DNA from: Verrucomicrobiota bacterium
GTDB taxonomy: Bacteria; Verrucomicrobiota; Verrucomicrobiia; Limisphaerales; UBA1096
Direction of reading: 5' to 3'
Assembly: GCA_015658765.1 (NCBI GenBank)
Contig: DQOE01000050.1
Location: 1 to 6,697 of the forward strand
Length of the DNA stretch: 6,697 nt
Shown here: one piece after another, positions 1 to 5,489 of the stretch
How positions within the stretch are numbered: position 1 is the stretch's first letter
Layout: each line of letters opens with the position of its first letter
Translations under genes and position numbers: made by a program
Notes under the pieces: model-generated
Seen by the model: only the letters and a program-made list of their open reading frames with translations
What the model was told of the DNA's origin: nothing
The model's database searches: none

Positions 1-963
1 GATGCCGATTACGAGCAGGCCGGCGCCAAGTTGATCGACGACCACGAGGCCCTGTTTGCCGAGGGCGACCTGGTGGTGAAGGTCAAGGAACCATTGCCGG
101 AGGAGTACGGCTTGCTGCGGCCTGGCCAGGTGCTGTTCACCTACTTTCACCTCGCCGCCGACCGCGAACTCACCGAGGCCGTGTGCCGCTCCGGCGTCAC
201 CGCGCTGGCCTACGAGACGATCGAGGTCAACAGCCGCCTGCCGCTGCTCGAGCCGATGAGCGAGATCGCCGGGCGCATGTCGGTGCTGGTCGGCGGCTAC
301 TTTTTGGCCCGCCACTTCGGCGGAGCCGGCATCCTGCTCGGCGGCGTGGCGGGCGTGCTGCCGGGCCGAGTGATGGTGCTCGGCGGCGGCGTGGCCGGCG
401 TCAACGCCGCGCGAATGGCCACCGGCCTGAATGCGGACGTCACCATTCTCGAGGTGGATGTCGAACGGATGCGCTTTCTCGACATCACGCTTCACACCGC
501 GCACACGCTGTACTCGAGCGAGGCACACATTCTCGAGCAGTTGCCGCGCGTGGACCTGTTGATCGGCGCGGTGCTGGTGCCCGGGGCCAAGGCACCGAAA
601 CTAATCAGCCGCGACATGCTGCGCTGTATGCGCCCCGGCAGCGTGCTTGTAGACATCGCCATCGACCAGGGCGGCTGCGCCGAGACCTCGCGCCCGACCA
701 ACCATCATGACCCGGTGTTCGTCGAGGAGGGCGTGACCCACTACTGCGTGGCCAACATGCCGGCCGCCTACTCACGCACCGCCACCCAGGCGCTGACCAA
801 CGTCACCCATCGCTACGTCGAGATGCTCGCCAATCACGGCCTCGCCGGGGCCTGCGCTCTGGCGCCTGAGCTGGTCGGGGGCATCAACACCCACAACGGC
901 CAACTGACCTGCCCAGCCGTTGGCCAAGCGCTTGGCCTAGAGTGGCAGGAGCCCAAGCTGTAA
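1..963 (+). CDS. ald: Alanine dehydrogenase, 5' end cut off by the window
   Basis: Catalyses reversible NAD-dependent oxidative deamination of L-alanine to pyruvate and ammonia, in the cytoplasm. The frame is open from base 1, so the TTG at 31 is an internal Leu and not a start. About 320 residues are visible; by alignment to known Ald (around 370 aa) roughly 45 N-terminal residues are missing. Substrate-site motifs are present: VVKVKEPL (Lys at 85-87) and TYFHLA (His 21 residues later, the family spacing). The NAD-binding Rossmann motif [17 protein letters not shown] lies around 370-420, and the catalytic-Asp motif [10 protein letters not shown] around 650-680. [13 protein letters not shown] and the C-terminal [18 protein letters not shown] also fit the family. 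MPAAYSRT replaces the more usual MPGAVPRT, a mild divergence. The gene ends in TAA with no T-rich terminator behind it. The family call is secure; proton-pumping transhydrogenase alpha subunit is a relative but has a different length and C-terminus. Confidence 0.95.
   Translation, partial: DADYEQAGAKLIDDHEALFAEGDLVVKVKEPLPEEYGLLRPGQVLFTYFHLAADRELTEAVCRSGVTALAYETIEVNSRLPLLEPMSEIAGRMSVLVGGYFLARHFGGAGILLGGVAGVLPGRVMVLGGGVAGVNAARMATGLNADVTILEVDVERMRFLDITLHTAHTLYSSEAHILEQLPRVDLLIGAVLVPGAKAPKLISRDMLRCMRPGSVLVDIAIDQGGCAETSRPTNHHDPVFVEEGVTHYCVANMPAAYSRTATQALTNVTHRYVEMLANHGLAGACALAPELVGGINTHNGQLTCPAVGQALGLEWQEPKL
922..937. repeat. 16-bp perfect palindrome (CCAAGCGCTTGG core), inside ald
   Basis: GGCCAAGCGCTTGGCC is perfectly self-complementary and ends 24 bp before the ald stop codon. 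It shares the 12-bp core CCAAGCGCTTGG with copies at 2924-2935 and 6530-6541. In the ald frame it is read through as Gly-Gln-Ala-Leu-Gly plus part of the next Leu codon, which suits the family consensus at this place, so it does not damage the protein. The local codons (GTT, CAA, CTT, CTA) are less GC-rich than most of the gene. Function unknown: iterated palindrome or protein-binding site. Confidence 0.8.
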
Positions 964-980
964 ACCGAGCGCGCTTAAAA

Positions 981-1074
981 GTCGCGCAAGCGTCTTGGAG
1001 TGCGGTCGTCCCTGCCTCTTTTCGAAGCAACCCAAAGCGGTGCAGAGAACCGCACTCCACGACGCTGTCGCGAC
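981..1074. repeat. REP-like long hairpin element between ald and polX
   Basis: A large inverted repeat. The left arm 981-1006 pairs with the right arm 1049-1074 over 26 positions with three mismatches, including an uninterrupted 11-bp match (TGGAGTGCGGT at 996-1006, ACCGCACTCCA at 1049-1059). The 42-nt loop holds CTGC/GCAG (1012-1015, 1042-1045) and a CTT-TTCG-AAG mini-hairpin at 1018-1027. There is no T-tract on either side, so it is not a classical intrinsic terminator. An arm-plus-loop unit of about 94 bp fits a non-autonomous REP/MITE-type repeat, and similar GGAGTGCGGT-armed elements are, from memory, common in verrucomicrobial intergenic regions. It may also protect the ald mRNA 3' end. 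The hairpin is certain; its status as a multi-copy element is inferred. The rest of the gap (1075-1163) shows no convincing promoter or terminator, only a weak 5-bp stem at 1104-1119. Confidence 0.75.
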
Positions 1075-1163
1075 AATAAATGCCCCGTTGTTATGTCACT
1101 CGCATCCGGCCAAACGGATTGATCGGCCTTTGCCGCCGCTTCCGGCCGTGATTAACTCGCCCG

Positions 1164-2915
1164 ATGCAAAAGGACGAGATTGCGGACATCCTCAAGGAGA
1201 TCGGGGTGTTCCTCGAGTTGAAGGGTGAGAACCCGTTCAAGACGCGCGCCTACCAAAACGGCGCGCGCACTCTCGAGAGCCTCACCGAGCCGTTGGCCAA
1301 GCTCGTCGAGGAGGAACGCCTGGGCGACATCAAGGGCATCGGCAAGGCGTTGGCTGAGAAGATCACCGAGCTGGCCACCACCGGCCGCCTCGCCTATTAC
1401 GACGAGCTCAAGGCCTCGATCCCAGACGGCCTCATCGCCATGCTCAACATCCCCGGCTTGGGGCCGAAAAAGGTCAAGGCCGTTTACAGCAAACTCGGTA
1501 TCGAGACCGTCGAGGCACTCGAGCAGGCATGCAAAGACAGCCAACTCGCCGAGCTGCCCGGCTTCGGCAAAAAGACCGAGTCGAAAATCCTCGAGGGCAT
1601 TGAGTTCCGCCGCAACTACGCCTCGCACCACCACGTCAGCGCCGCCCTCAACCTTGCCGAACCCATCCTCGAGCAGCTCCGCGCCCATCCCGACGTCATC
1701 CGCTGCAGCACCGCCGGCAGCCTGCGCCGCCACAAGGAAATCGTCCGCGACATCGACTTCCTCGTTTCGTCAAAAAATCCGGAGTCGATCATCGATTTTT
1801 TCACCGGCCAAGCATGCATCCTCTCCGTATCGGCCAAGGGCGACACCAAGGCCAGCGTCATTCTCGAGGGCGGCATTCAAGGCGATCTGCGCGTTGTGAG
1901 CGACGCCGAGTACCCGTTTGCGCAGGCCTACTTCACCGGCAGCAAGGAGCACAACATCGCCATGCGCCAACGCGCCATCGCCCGCGGCCTGCGCCTCAAC
2001 GAGTACGGCCTGTTCAAGAGCACCGAGGAAACCCGCGACCCCAAGCTGCGGCTCGACTGCAAAACCGAGGAGGACATCTTCGCCGCGCTCGACCTCGCCT
2101 ACATCCCGCCGGAGCTGCGCGAGGACAAGGGTGAGTTCGACGCCGGCGAGGCGGGCAAAATCCCGCGCCTCATCGAGTGGACCAATCTCAAGGGCTCGCT
2201 GCACAACCACTCCAACTGGAGCGACGGCGCCGAGTCGCTCGAGGAGATCGCCGACCACATGAGCGGGCTGGGCTGCGATTACTGGGCCATCACCGACCAC
2301 TCGCGCGCGTCGTTCCAAGCCAACGGCCTCGACGAGGCGAGGCTCCGCAAACAGATCGCCGAGGTCGCGCGCGTCAACCAGCAACTCGAGGCCGACGGCA
2401 ACCCCTTCCGCCTGCTCAGCGGCATCGAGGTGGACATCCTCAAAATCAAGCTCGATTTCGACGACGCCCTGCTCGCCGAGCTTGACGTCGTTGTTGCCAG
2501 CCTGCACGTCGCCGGCAGCAACGAGGCCGACAACACCGGCCGCCTCATCGCCGCCTCTGAGAACCCCAACGTCCACATGCTCGGCCACCTCACCGGCCGG
2601 CTGCTGCTCCGCCGCGAAGCCTATCCCGTCAACCAGCACGCCGTCATTGACGCCTGCGCCGCGACCGGCACCTGGCTCGAGCTCAACGCCAACCCGTACC
2701 GTTTCGACCTCGACTGGCGCCTGTGGCAGCACGCCAAGGCCAAGGGGGTGAAATGCGTCATCAACACCGACGCCCACCGCAACGAGCACGCCGGTTTTTT
2801 ACGCTTGGGCACCGGCATCGCCCGCAAAGGCTGGCTCACCACCAACGACGTCATCAACACCCTCCCCCTGCCCAAGCTCCGCAAGGAACTAGCCAAAAAA
2901 CGAAACAAGAAATAA
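1164..2915 (+). CDS. polX: DNA polymerase/3'-5' exonuclease PolX (pol beta-like plus PHP domain)
   Basis: Family X DNA polymerase for gap-filling in base-excision repair, with a C-terminal PHP metallo-nuclease domain. At 583 aa it is the normal full length of bacterial PolX. The N-terminal helical domain (KGENPFKTRAYQNGARTLE, ~20-38) is followed by helix-hairpin-helix segments: IKGIGKAL ~52-60, IPGLGPKKVKAVYSKLGI ~95-112 and LPGFGKK ~130-136. The nucleotidyltransferase core has GSLRR (185-189), catalytic Asp196 and Asp198 in RDIDF, Asp241 in GDLRVV, then YFTGSKEHN. The PHP domain has LHNHSNWSDG (His347, His349), ITDHS, GIEVDI, SLH, GHLTGRLL and NTDAH (Asp536, His538). Both active sites therefore look intact. 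The ATG at 1164 gives the family N-terminus; no clear Shine-Dalgarno precedes it. It appears monocistronic, 200 bp after ald and converging with the next gene. Confidence 0.96.
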   Translation: MQKDEIADILKEIGVFLELKGENPFKTRAYQNGARTLESLTEPLAKLVEEERLGDIKGIGKALAEKITELATTGRLAYYDELKASIPDGLIAMLNIPGLGPKKVKAVYSKLGIETVEALEQACKDSQLAELPGFGKKTESKILEGIEFRRNYASHHHVSAALNLAEPILEQLRAHPDVIRCSTAGSLRRHKEIVRDIDFLVSSKNPESIIDFFTGQACILSVSAKGDTKASVILEGGIQGDLRVVSDAEYPFAQAYFTGSKEHNIAMRQRAIARGLRLNEYGLFKSTEETRDPKLRLDCKTEEDIFAALDLAYIPPELREDKGEFDAGEAGKIPRLIEWTNLKGSLHNHSNWSDGAESLEEIADHMSGLGCDYWAITDHSRASFQANGLDEARLRKQIAEVARVNQQLEADGNPFRLLSGIEVDILKIKLDFDDALLAELDVVVASLHVAGSNEADNTGRLIAASENPNVHMLGHLTGRLLLRREAYPVNQHAVIDACAATGTWLELNANPYRFDLDWRLWQHAKAKGVKCVINTDAHRNEHAGFLRLGTGIARKGWLTTNDVINTLPLPKLRKELAKKRNKK

Positions 2916-2917
2916 CT

Positions 2918-2935
2918 GCTTGGCCAAGCGCTTGG
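2918..2935. repeat. Two overlapping 12-bp palindromes filling the convergent gap after polX
   Basis: The 23-bp gap between the polX stop and the stop of the opposing gene is almost entirely two interlocked perfect palindromes: GCTTGGCCAAGC (2918-2929) and CCAAGCGCTTGG (2924-2935). The second is the same core found at 924-935 and 6530-6541. GTTTTA follows on the + strand and TTATTTCTTG lies beyond it on the minus strand, so weak bidirectional termination is possible. However, a gapless palindrome leaves only a 4-bp RNA stem, and a protein-binding or iterated genomic site fits at least as well. Confidence 0.75.
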
Positions 2936-2938
2936 GTT

Positions 2939-4009
2939 TTAGTCGAGGGAGTGGCGGCTGCGGAAGGCGAGGTACACCACGCCGCCGATGAGGCTCCACA
3001 GCAGGCTGCCGGCGAACGCCAGCAGCGAGAGCGACAACGCCGCCTTGGCCTCGATGCCGATCGCGGTGGCAGACAGCAGCCACACATAAAGATTTTCGCG
3101 GACACCGATGCCGCTGGGCGTGATTGGCAGTGCGCTGATGCAGATGATCGCCGGGACGATGAGCAGCAGCACGCGGAAGTGTTCGCCCATCGGCAGGCCA
3201 AGCCCGAAGCCAAGCGCGACGATCTGCAGCACGCAGGCCATGCTGAGCAGCATCGACCAGCCGAGCACGCGCGGGAGGAAGCCGGGCTTTTCGCCGAAGG
3301 CGTGGCACGCCTCGATGCAGCGCACCAACACGTCGCCCTTGGGCAGCTTGGCCAGGAGCGCCTCAAATTTCAGGCGCGCGCCAGTTGGCCCGGCCCAAAA
3401 TGACAGCACGACGACCAGGCCGCTCGCGAAGAGCATGCCGAGGACGACGAGCATCACGGCCATGAAGCGTTGCTGGCTCATCACGACGCCCCAGTTGGCC
3501 AGGGCCATCAGCGAAACGAAGAGCAGCATCGCGAACAGGCCAAGCAGCCGGTCGACAACGACGGTGGTCACGGCCTCGGCTTTTTTTTGTGCGGTCTCGG
3601 CGGCGGCGAAGTAGGCCTTGAGCAGGTCGCCGCCGGTCGAGCCGAGCAGAAAGGAGTTGAAGAAATGCGCCACGAGCGAAATGCCGGTGGCGCGGCCAAG
3701 CGACAGGTGCAATCCCTGCACCGCCAACACCAAACGCCAGCGGATGACGCCGATGAAAATCGTCGCACCCATGAAAACGAACGAAGCCAGCAGCCAGCCG
3801 AGGCTCACGCCGGAGATGGTCTTCCACAAGCCAACCGGGCCGATCGTCCAGCTTTTGCGGACTTGTTCGGCAAACGACAAAGCGCCCCAGCCTTCACCGA
3901 GTTGCAGCTCGGCTTCACCGGCGAAAATGACGTGCAGAATCCACGCCACCAGGACGAGGCTGACGGCCAGTTTCAGCGTGAGGCGCAGGGCGTTGGACGC
4001 GGATTTCAA
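2939..4009 (-). CDS. Polytopic membrane protein, LPG_synthase_TM (UPF0104) family
   Basis: A 356-aa inner-membrane protein related to the transmembrane part of lysylphosphatidylglycerol synthase/flippase (MprF) and AglD-type proteins. It has no aminoacyl-transferase domain, so it is not itself a complete LPG synthase. Hydrophobic segments lie near residues 11-30, 68-88, 106-124, 152-172, 182-205, 248-270, 278-293 and 322-347. Family signatures are RWR (90-92), FNSFLLGSTGGDLLKAYF (117-134), DRLLGL (153-158) and the C-terminal LPITPSGIGVREN (294-306). Members are linked to lipid or glycolipid handling; the substrate cannot be read from the sequence. The start is TTG at 4009, overlapping the upstream gene's TGA as TTGA, with GGGGAG four bases before it. 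No ATG precedes the first membrane segment except by loss of that context, so TTG is preferred. Translation is probably coupled to the isomerase gene. Confidence 0.88.
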   Translation of the reverse strand: MKSASNALRLTLKLAVSLVLVAWILHVIFAGEAELQLGEGWGALSFAEQVRKSWTIGPVGLWKTISGVSLGWLLASFVFMGATIFIGVIRWRLVLAVQGLHLSLGRATGISLVAHFFNSFLLGSTGGDLLKAYFAAAETAQKKAEAVTTVVVDRLLGLFAMLLFVSLMALANWGVVMSQQRFMAVMLVVLGMLFASGLVVVLSFWAGPTGARLKFEALLAKLPKGDVLVRCIEACHAFGEKPGFLPRVLGWSMLLSMACVLQIVALGFGLGLPMGEHFRVLLLIVPAIICISALPITPSGIGVRENLYVWLLSATAIGIEAKAALSLSLLAFAGSLLWSLIGGVVYLAFRSRHSLD

Positions 4010-4920
4010 TCCTCTCCCCAGATGGATTTCAGGTGGGCGACGCCCTCCCTCGCGGCGTCGGGCTTGAGGCTCGGGCTCAGCTCGAACACTTTGATGTGTT
4101 CCGGCTTCACGAGGTGCTTGAGCCCCTCGTAATCAATCATCCCCTGGCCCGGCGGGCGGTGATCTCGGGCCGGGAACTGCACGTCGTGAAGGTGAAAACC
4201 GCCCAAGCGCCCGGTCATCGACTCGAGGTGCAGCCGGTGGTGGATGAAGCCGAGGTTCTCCTTGATTTGCGCGTGGCCGATGTCGTGCCAGTAACAGATG
4301 TTCGGGTCCTCGAATCGCTGGAAAAAAAAATCCCAGTCGGTGTCGATGGGGATTTCCTCGAGCGACTCGCGGATCTCGATGCCGAGCTTGATGCCGCGCA
4401 GGCTCGACTGCTCGGCGATGCGCTCGAGCATTTCGTAGGCGAGGTCGCAGTATTTGGTTTTCTTTTTCTCTCGCTTGATCTCGGCGGCTTGGCAGAGTTT
4501 TTGGTATTTCGGCGTGTCCTGTTTTCCGGCCTCGAGCAGATCGATGAGCTTGTCGGTGTAATTTCGCATGTCGATCTCGCCCATGTGCAGCACGATCAGC
4601 TTGGCCCCGAGCCGATCCGCCATTTCGATGGTTTTCATCGTGTGCTTGTAGGCGTTGTCGCGCTCGCGGGAGTTGGTGGAGGAAAACTTGAAGACGTTCG
4701 GGTTGGCGTGGTTGCACCCGATGGGCAGCGGACAGAAATTGTGCAGCGTGGAGATCTTGATCACGCCAGCCTCGAACGCCTCCATGATACCGGGCACGAG
4801 GCTCAGGCGAATTCCGTGGCTTAACTCGGCGTACTCGAAGCCAAGGTCGCGGATTTCCTCGAGCATCGCCCGGCCATCGGTGTGGCGGTGAGAGTTCCAA
4901 CAAGTGGAGAAAGAATACAT
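4006..4920 (-). CDS. Sugar phosphate isomerase/epimerase-like TIM-barrel protein
   Basis: A 304-aa protein of the xylose-isomerase-like/AP-endonuclease-2 TIM-barrel superfamily, soluble and with no signal peptide. Members isomerise or epimerise sugars, or act on inositol derivatives; the substrate here is not identifiable. Likely metal and active-site residues sit at the usual strand ends: Glu32 (YAELS), His60 (STLHNF), His112 (VLHMG), Glu182 (GIEIRE), Asp213 and His216 (WHDIGHA), His243-His245-Asp246 (FHLHD) and Glu280 (FELSP). An insertion rich in Lys and Gln around 130-157 extends the region between barrel strands. The ATG at 4920 gives a natural beginning at the first barrel strand (MYSFSTCWNSH). 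No Shine-Dalgarno is seen: the start lies eight bases after the T-tract of a terminator that follows rpsU. The downstream membrane protein is translationally coupled, so the two probably work together. An endonuclease IV role is unlikely given the weak match. Confidence 0.85.
   Translation of the reverse strand: MYSFSTCWNSHRHTDGRAMLEEIRDLGFEYAELSHGIRLSLVPGIMEAFEAGVIKISTLHNFCPLPIGCNHANPNVFKFSSTNSRERDNAYKHTMKTIEMADRLGAKLIVLHMGEIDMRNYTDKLIDLLEAGKQDTPKYQKLCQAAEIKREKKKTKYCDLAYEMLERIAEQSSLRGIKLGIEIRESLEEIPIDTDWDFFFQRFEDPNICYWHDIGHAQIKENLGFIHHRLHLESMTGRLGGFHLHDVQFPARDHRPPGQGMIDYEGLKHLVKPEHIKVFELSPSLKPDAAREGVAHLKSIWGED
4011..4019 (-). promoter_or_regulatory. Ribosome binding site deciding a TTG start in a TTGA overlap
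   Basis: Read on the minus strand, GGGGAGAGG is followed by A and then TTGA, in which the TTG start of the membrane-protein gene and the TGA stop of the isomerase gene share two bases. The purine-rich stretch lies within the last codons of the isomerase gene. This is the arrangement of stop-start translational coupling and supports the TTG as the true start. Confidence 0.65.
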
Positions 4921-4928
4921 GGCGCGGC

Positions 4929-4967
4929 AAAAAAATAACCGGAAGCCGCCTGCCCGGCAACTTCCGG
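4929..4967 (-). terminator. Second intrinsic terminator after rpsU, abutting the isomerase start
   Basis: On the minus strand CCGGAAG (4967-4961) pairs perfectly with CTTCCGG (4945-4939). The 15-nt loop can itself form a GCC/GGC stem, and TTATTTTTTT follows (4938-4929). This is a textbook Rho-independent terminator. The isomerase ATG begins only eight bases after the T-tract. Confidence 0.8.
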
Positions 4968-4968
4968 C

Positions 4969-4998
4969 AAAAAAAAGATAAGCGGATCAGTCGTCCGC
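4969..4998 (-). terminator. First intrinsic terminator, overlapping the rpsU stop codon
   Basis: On the minus strand GCGGA (4998-4994) pairs with TCCGC (4986-4982) around a 7-nt loop that contains the rpsU TGA stop. TTATC and eight T residues follow (4981-4969). The stem is short at five GC-rich pairs, so alone it is moderate; together with the next hairpin it makes a tandem terminator. Confidence 0.65.
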
Positions 4999-5184
4999 GT
5001 GGCGGGTCTTCAACATCTGCGTGAACTTGGCCACTTTCATTTTGCGGCGTTTGCGCATGCTTGGTTTTTCGTAATAACGATTGTTGCGTGCGTCCTTGAT
5101 CACGTTTTCGCGGTCGAGCCGCTTTTTCAGCCGGCGCAATGCCCTGTCCAACGGTTCGCCCTTTCTGATGCGTATTTCAGTCAA
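4987..5184 (-). CDS. rpsU: 30S ribosomal protein S21 (bS21)
   Basis: A 65-aa basic protein of the small ribosomal subunit, near the anti-Shine-Dalgarno end of 16S rRNA, with a role in initiation. The sequence is typical: MTEIRIRKGEPLDRALRRLK at the N-terminus, a middle helix (RLDRENVIKDARNNRYYEKP) and the Arg/Lys-rich SMRKRRKMKVAKF tail. The start is TTG at 5184. Reading upstream in frame from it, there is no ATG or GTG before a TGA stop, so TTG is the only possible start giving the conserved N-terminus. AAGGAAG lies ten bases before it. The gene appears monocistronic: two terminators follow it, and a long AT-rich leader region with candidate promoters precedes it. Confidence 0.95.
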   Translation of the reverse strand: MTEIRIRKGEPLDRALRRLKKRLDRENVIKDARNNRYYEKPSMRKRRKMKVAKFTQMLKTRHADD

Positions 5185-5194
5185 ATGAGATTCA

Positions 5195-5201
5195 CTTCCT
5201 T
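5195..5201 (-). promoter_or_regulatory. Ribosome binding site of rpsU supporting the TTG start
   Basis: AAGGAAG on the minus strand, with a 10-base spacer to TTG at 5184. It is the clearest Shine-Dalgarno in the window and supports the non-ATG start, though the spacer is slightly long. Confidence 0.55.
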
Positions 5202-5252
5202 TCCTTCAGCTAAATGGGAGAAATTATTGCCCTCTCCCCGAAAGCAGGGCGG

Positions 5253-5281
5253 AGGCTAGTGTCAGTTTCGGCCACTGTCAA
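5253..5281 (-). promoter_or_regulatory. Candidate sigma-70 promoter P1 for rpsU
   Basis: On the minus strand a perfect TTGACA -35 (5281-5276), a 17-bp spacer and TAGCCT as -10 (5258-5253). The -35 and spacing are ideal; the -10 matches the consensus at only three positions. It would give a leader of about 60 nt, which includes a small GCCCT/AGGGC hairpin at 5229-5250. Confidence 0.45.
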
Positions 5282-5410
5282 CTTGGAATACTGGGACAAT
5301 ATGTCACAGCTTTGGAGTGGTTGGGTGAAATTGTGGAAAACTGGTGAAAAACTCTTCAATACTCGCTTGAAATGTTCTTTTTTTCGTTAAAAACAGCCCG
5401 TTTTTGGACT

Positions 5411-5440
5411 TTTATAATTGGTGTATAAACAAGCGGTCAA
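5411..5440 (-). promoter_or_regulatory. Candidate sigma-70 promoter P2, distal to rpsU
   Basis: On the minus strand TTGACC (5440-5435), an 18-bp spacer and TATAAA (5416-5411), five of six matches in each box. It would start transcription about 220 nt before rpsU. A + strand TATAAT overlaps it at 5413-5418 but has no matching -35. Confidence 0.4.
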
Positions 5441-5489
5441 GTGGCTTAAATTGTTCATATTGCCTAAGTTACGGTGAAGAAACTCAGTT

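Larger units (their letters stand above)
5185..5489. other. AT-rich intergenic region between rpsU and the MetE-like gene
   Basis: This 305-bp gap holds no credible gene. From 5281 to 5460 I count 65 G/C of 180 bases (36%), far below the flanking coding DNA. It contains the two candidate rpsU promoters, the rpsU ribosome binding site, an AAAAAC/GTTTTT hairpin (5389-5405) and a small palindrome over the MetE-like stop codon (5479-5491). No strong terminator for the MetE-like gene is visible, so its transcript may run towards rpsU. A short regulatory RNA cannot be excluded. Confidence 0.6.

Noticed and set aside
31..33. TTG at 31 as the start of the alanine dehydrogenase gene
   Set aside because: The frame is open to base 1 and the upstream residues [10 protein letters not shown] match the family, so this is an internal Leu in a gene cut by the window edge.
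1770..2789. 339-codon open frame on the minus strand opposite polX
   Set aside because: It lies wholly inside the well-supported polX gene in a GC-rich region, is a Val/Gly/Ala/Glu-rich low-complexity shadow, and matches no family I recognise.
4033..4824. 263-codon open frame on the + strand opposite the isomerase-like gene
   Set aside because: Antisense shadow: the opposite strand has conserved TIM-barrel motifs, while this product has none and no ribosome binding site.
5332..5340. TGTGGAAAA, resembling a DnaA-box variant in AT-rich DNA, suggesting an origin
   Set aside because: Only one box is seen, with no cluster and no dnaA, dnaN, gidA or similar origin neighbours.
5389..5405. AAAAAC/GTTTTT hairpin as a terminator for the MetE-like gene
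   Set aside because: The stem is almost all A-T with a 5-nt loop, and on the minus strand it is followed by A residues and not T; it would be a very weak terminator.
5387..5458. 23-codon minus-strand ORF in the rpsU upstream region (possible leader peptide)
   Set aside because: No ribosome binding site, it starts upstream of candidate promoter P2, and there is no run of regulatory codons or attenuator next to it.
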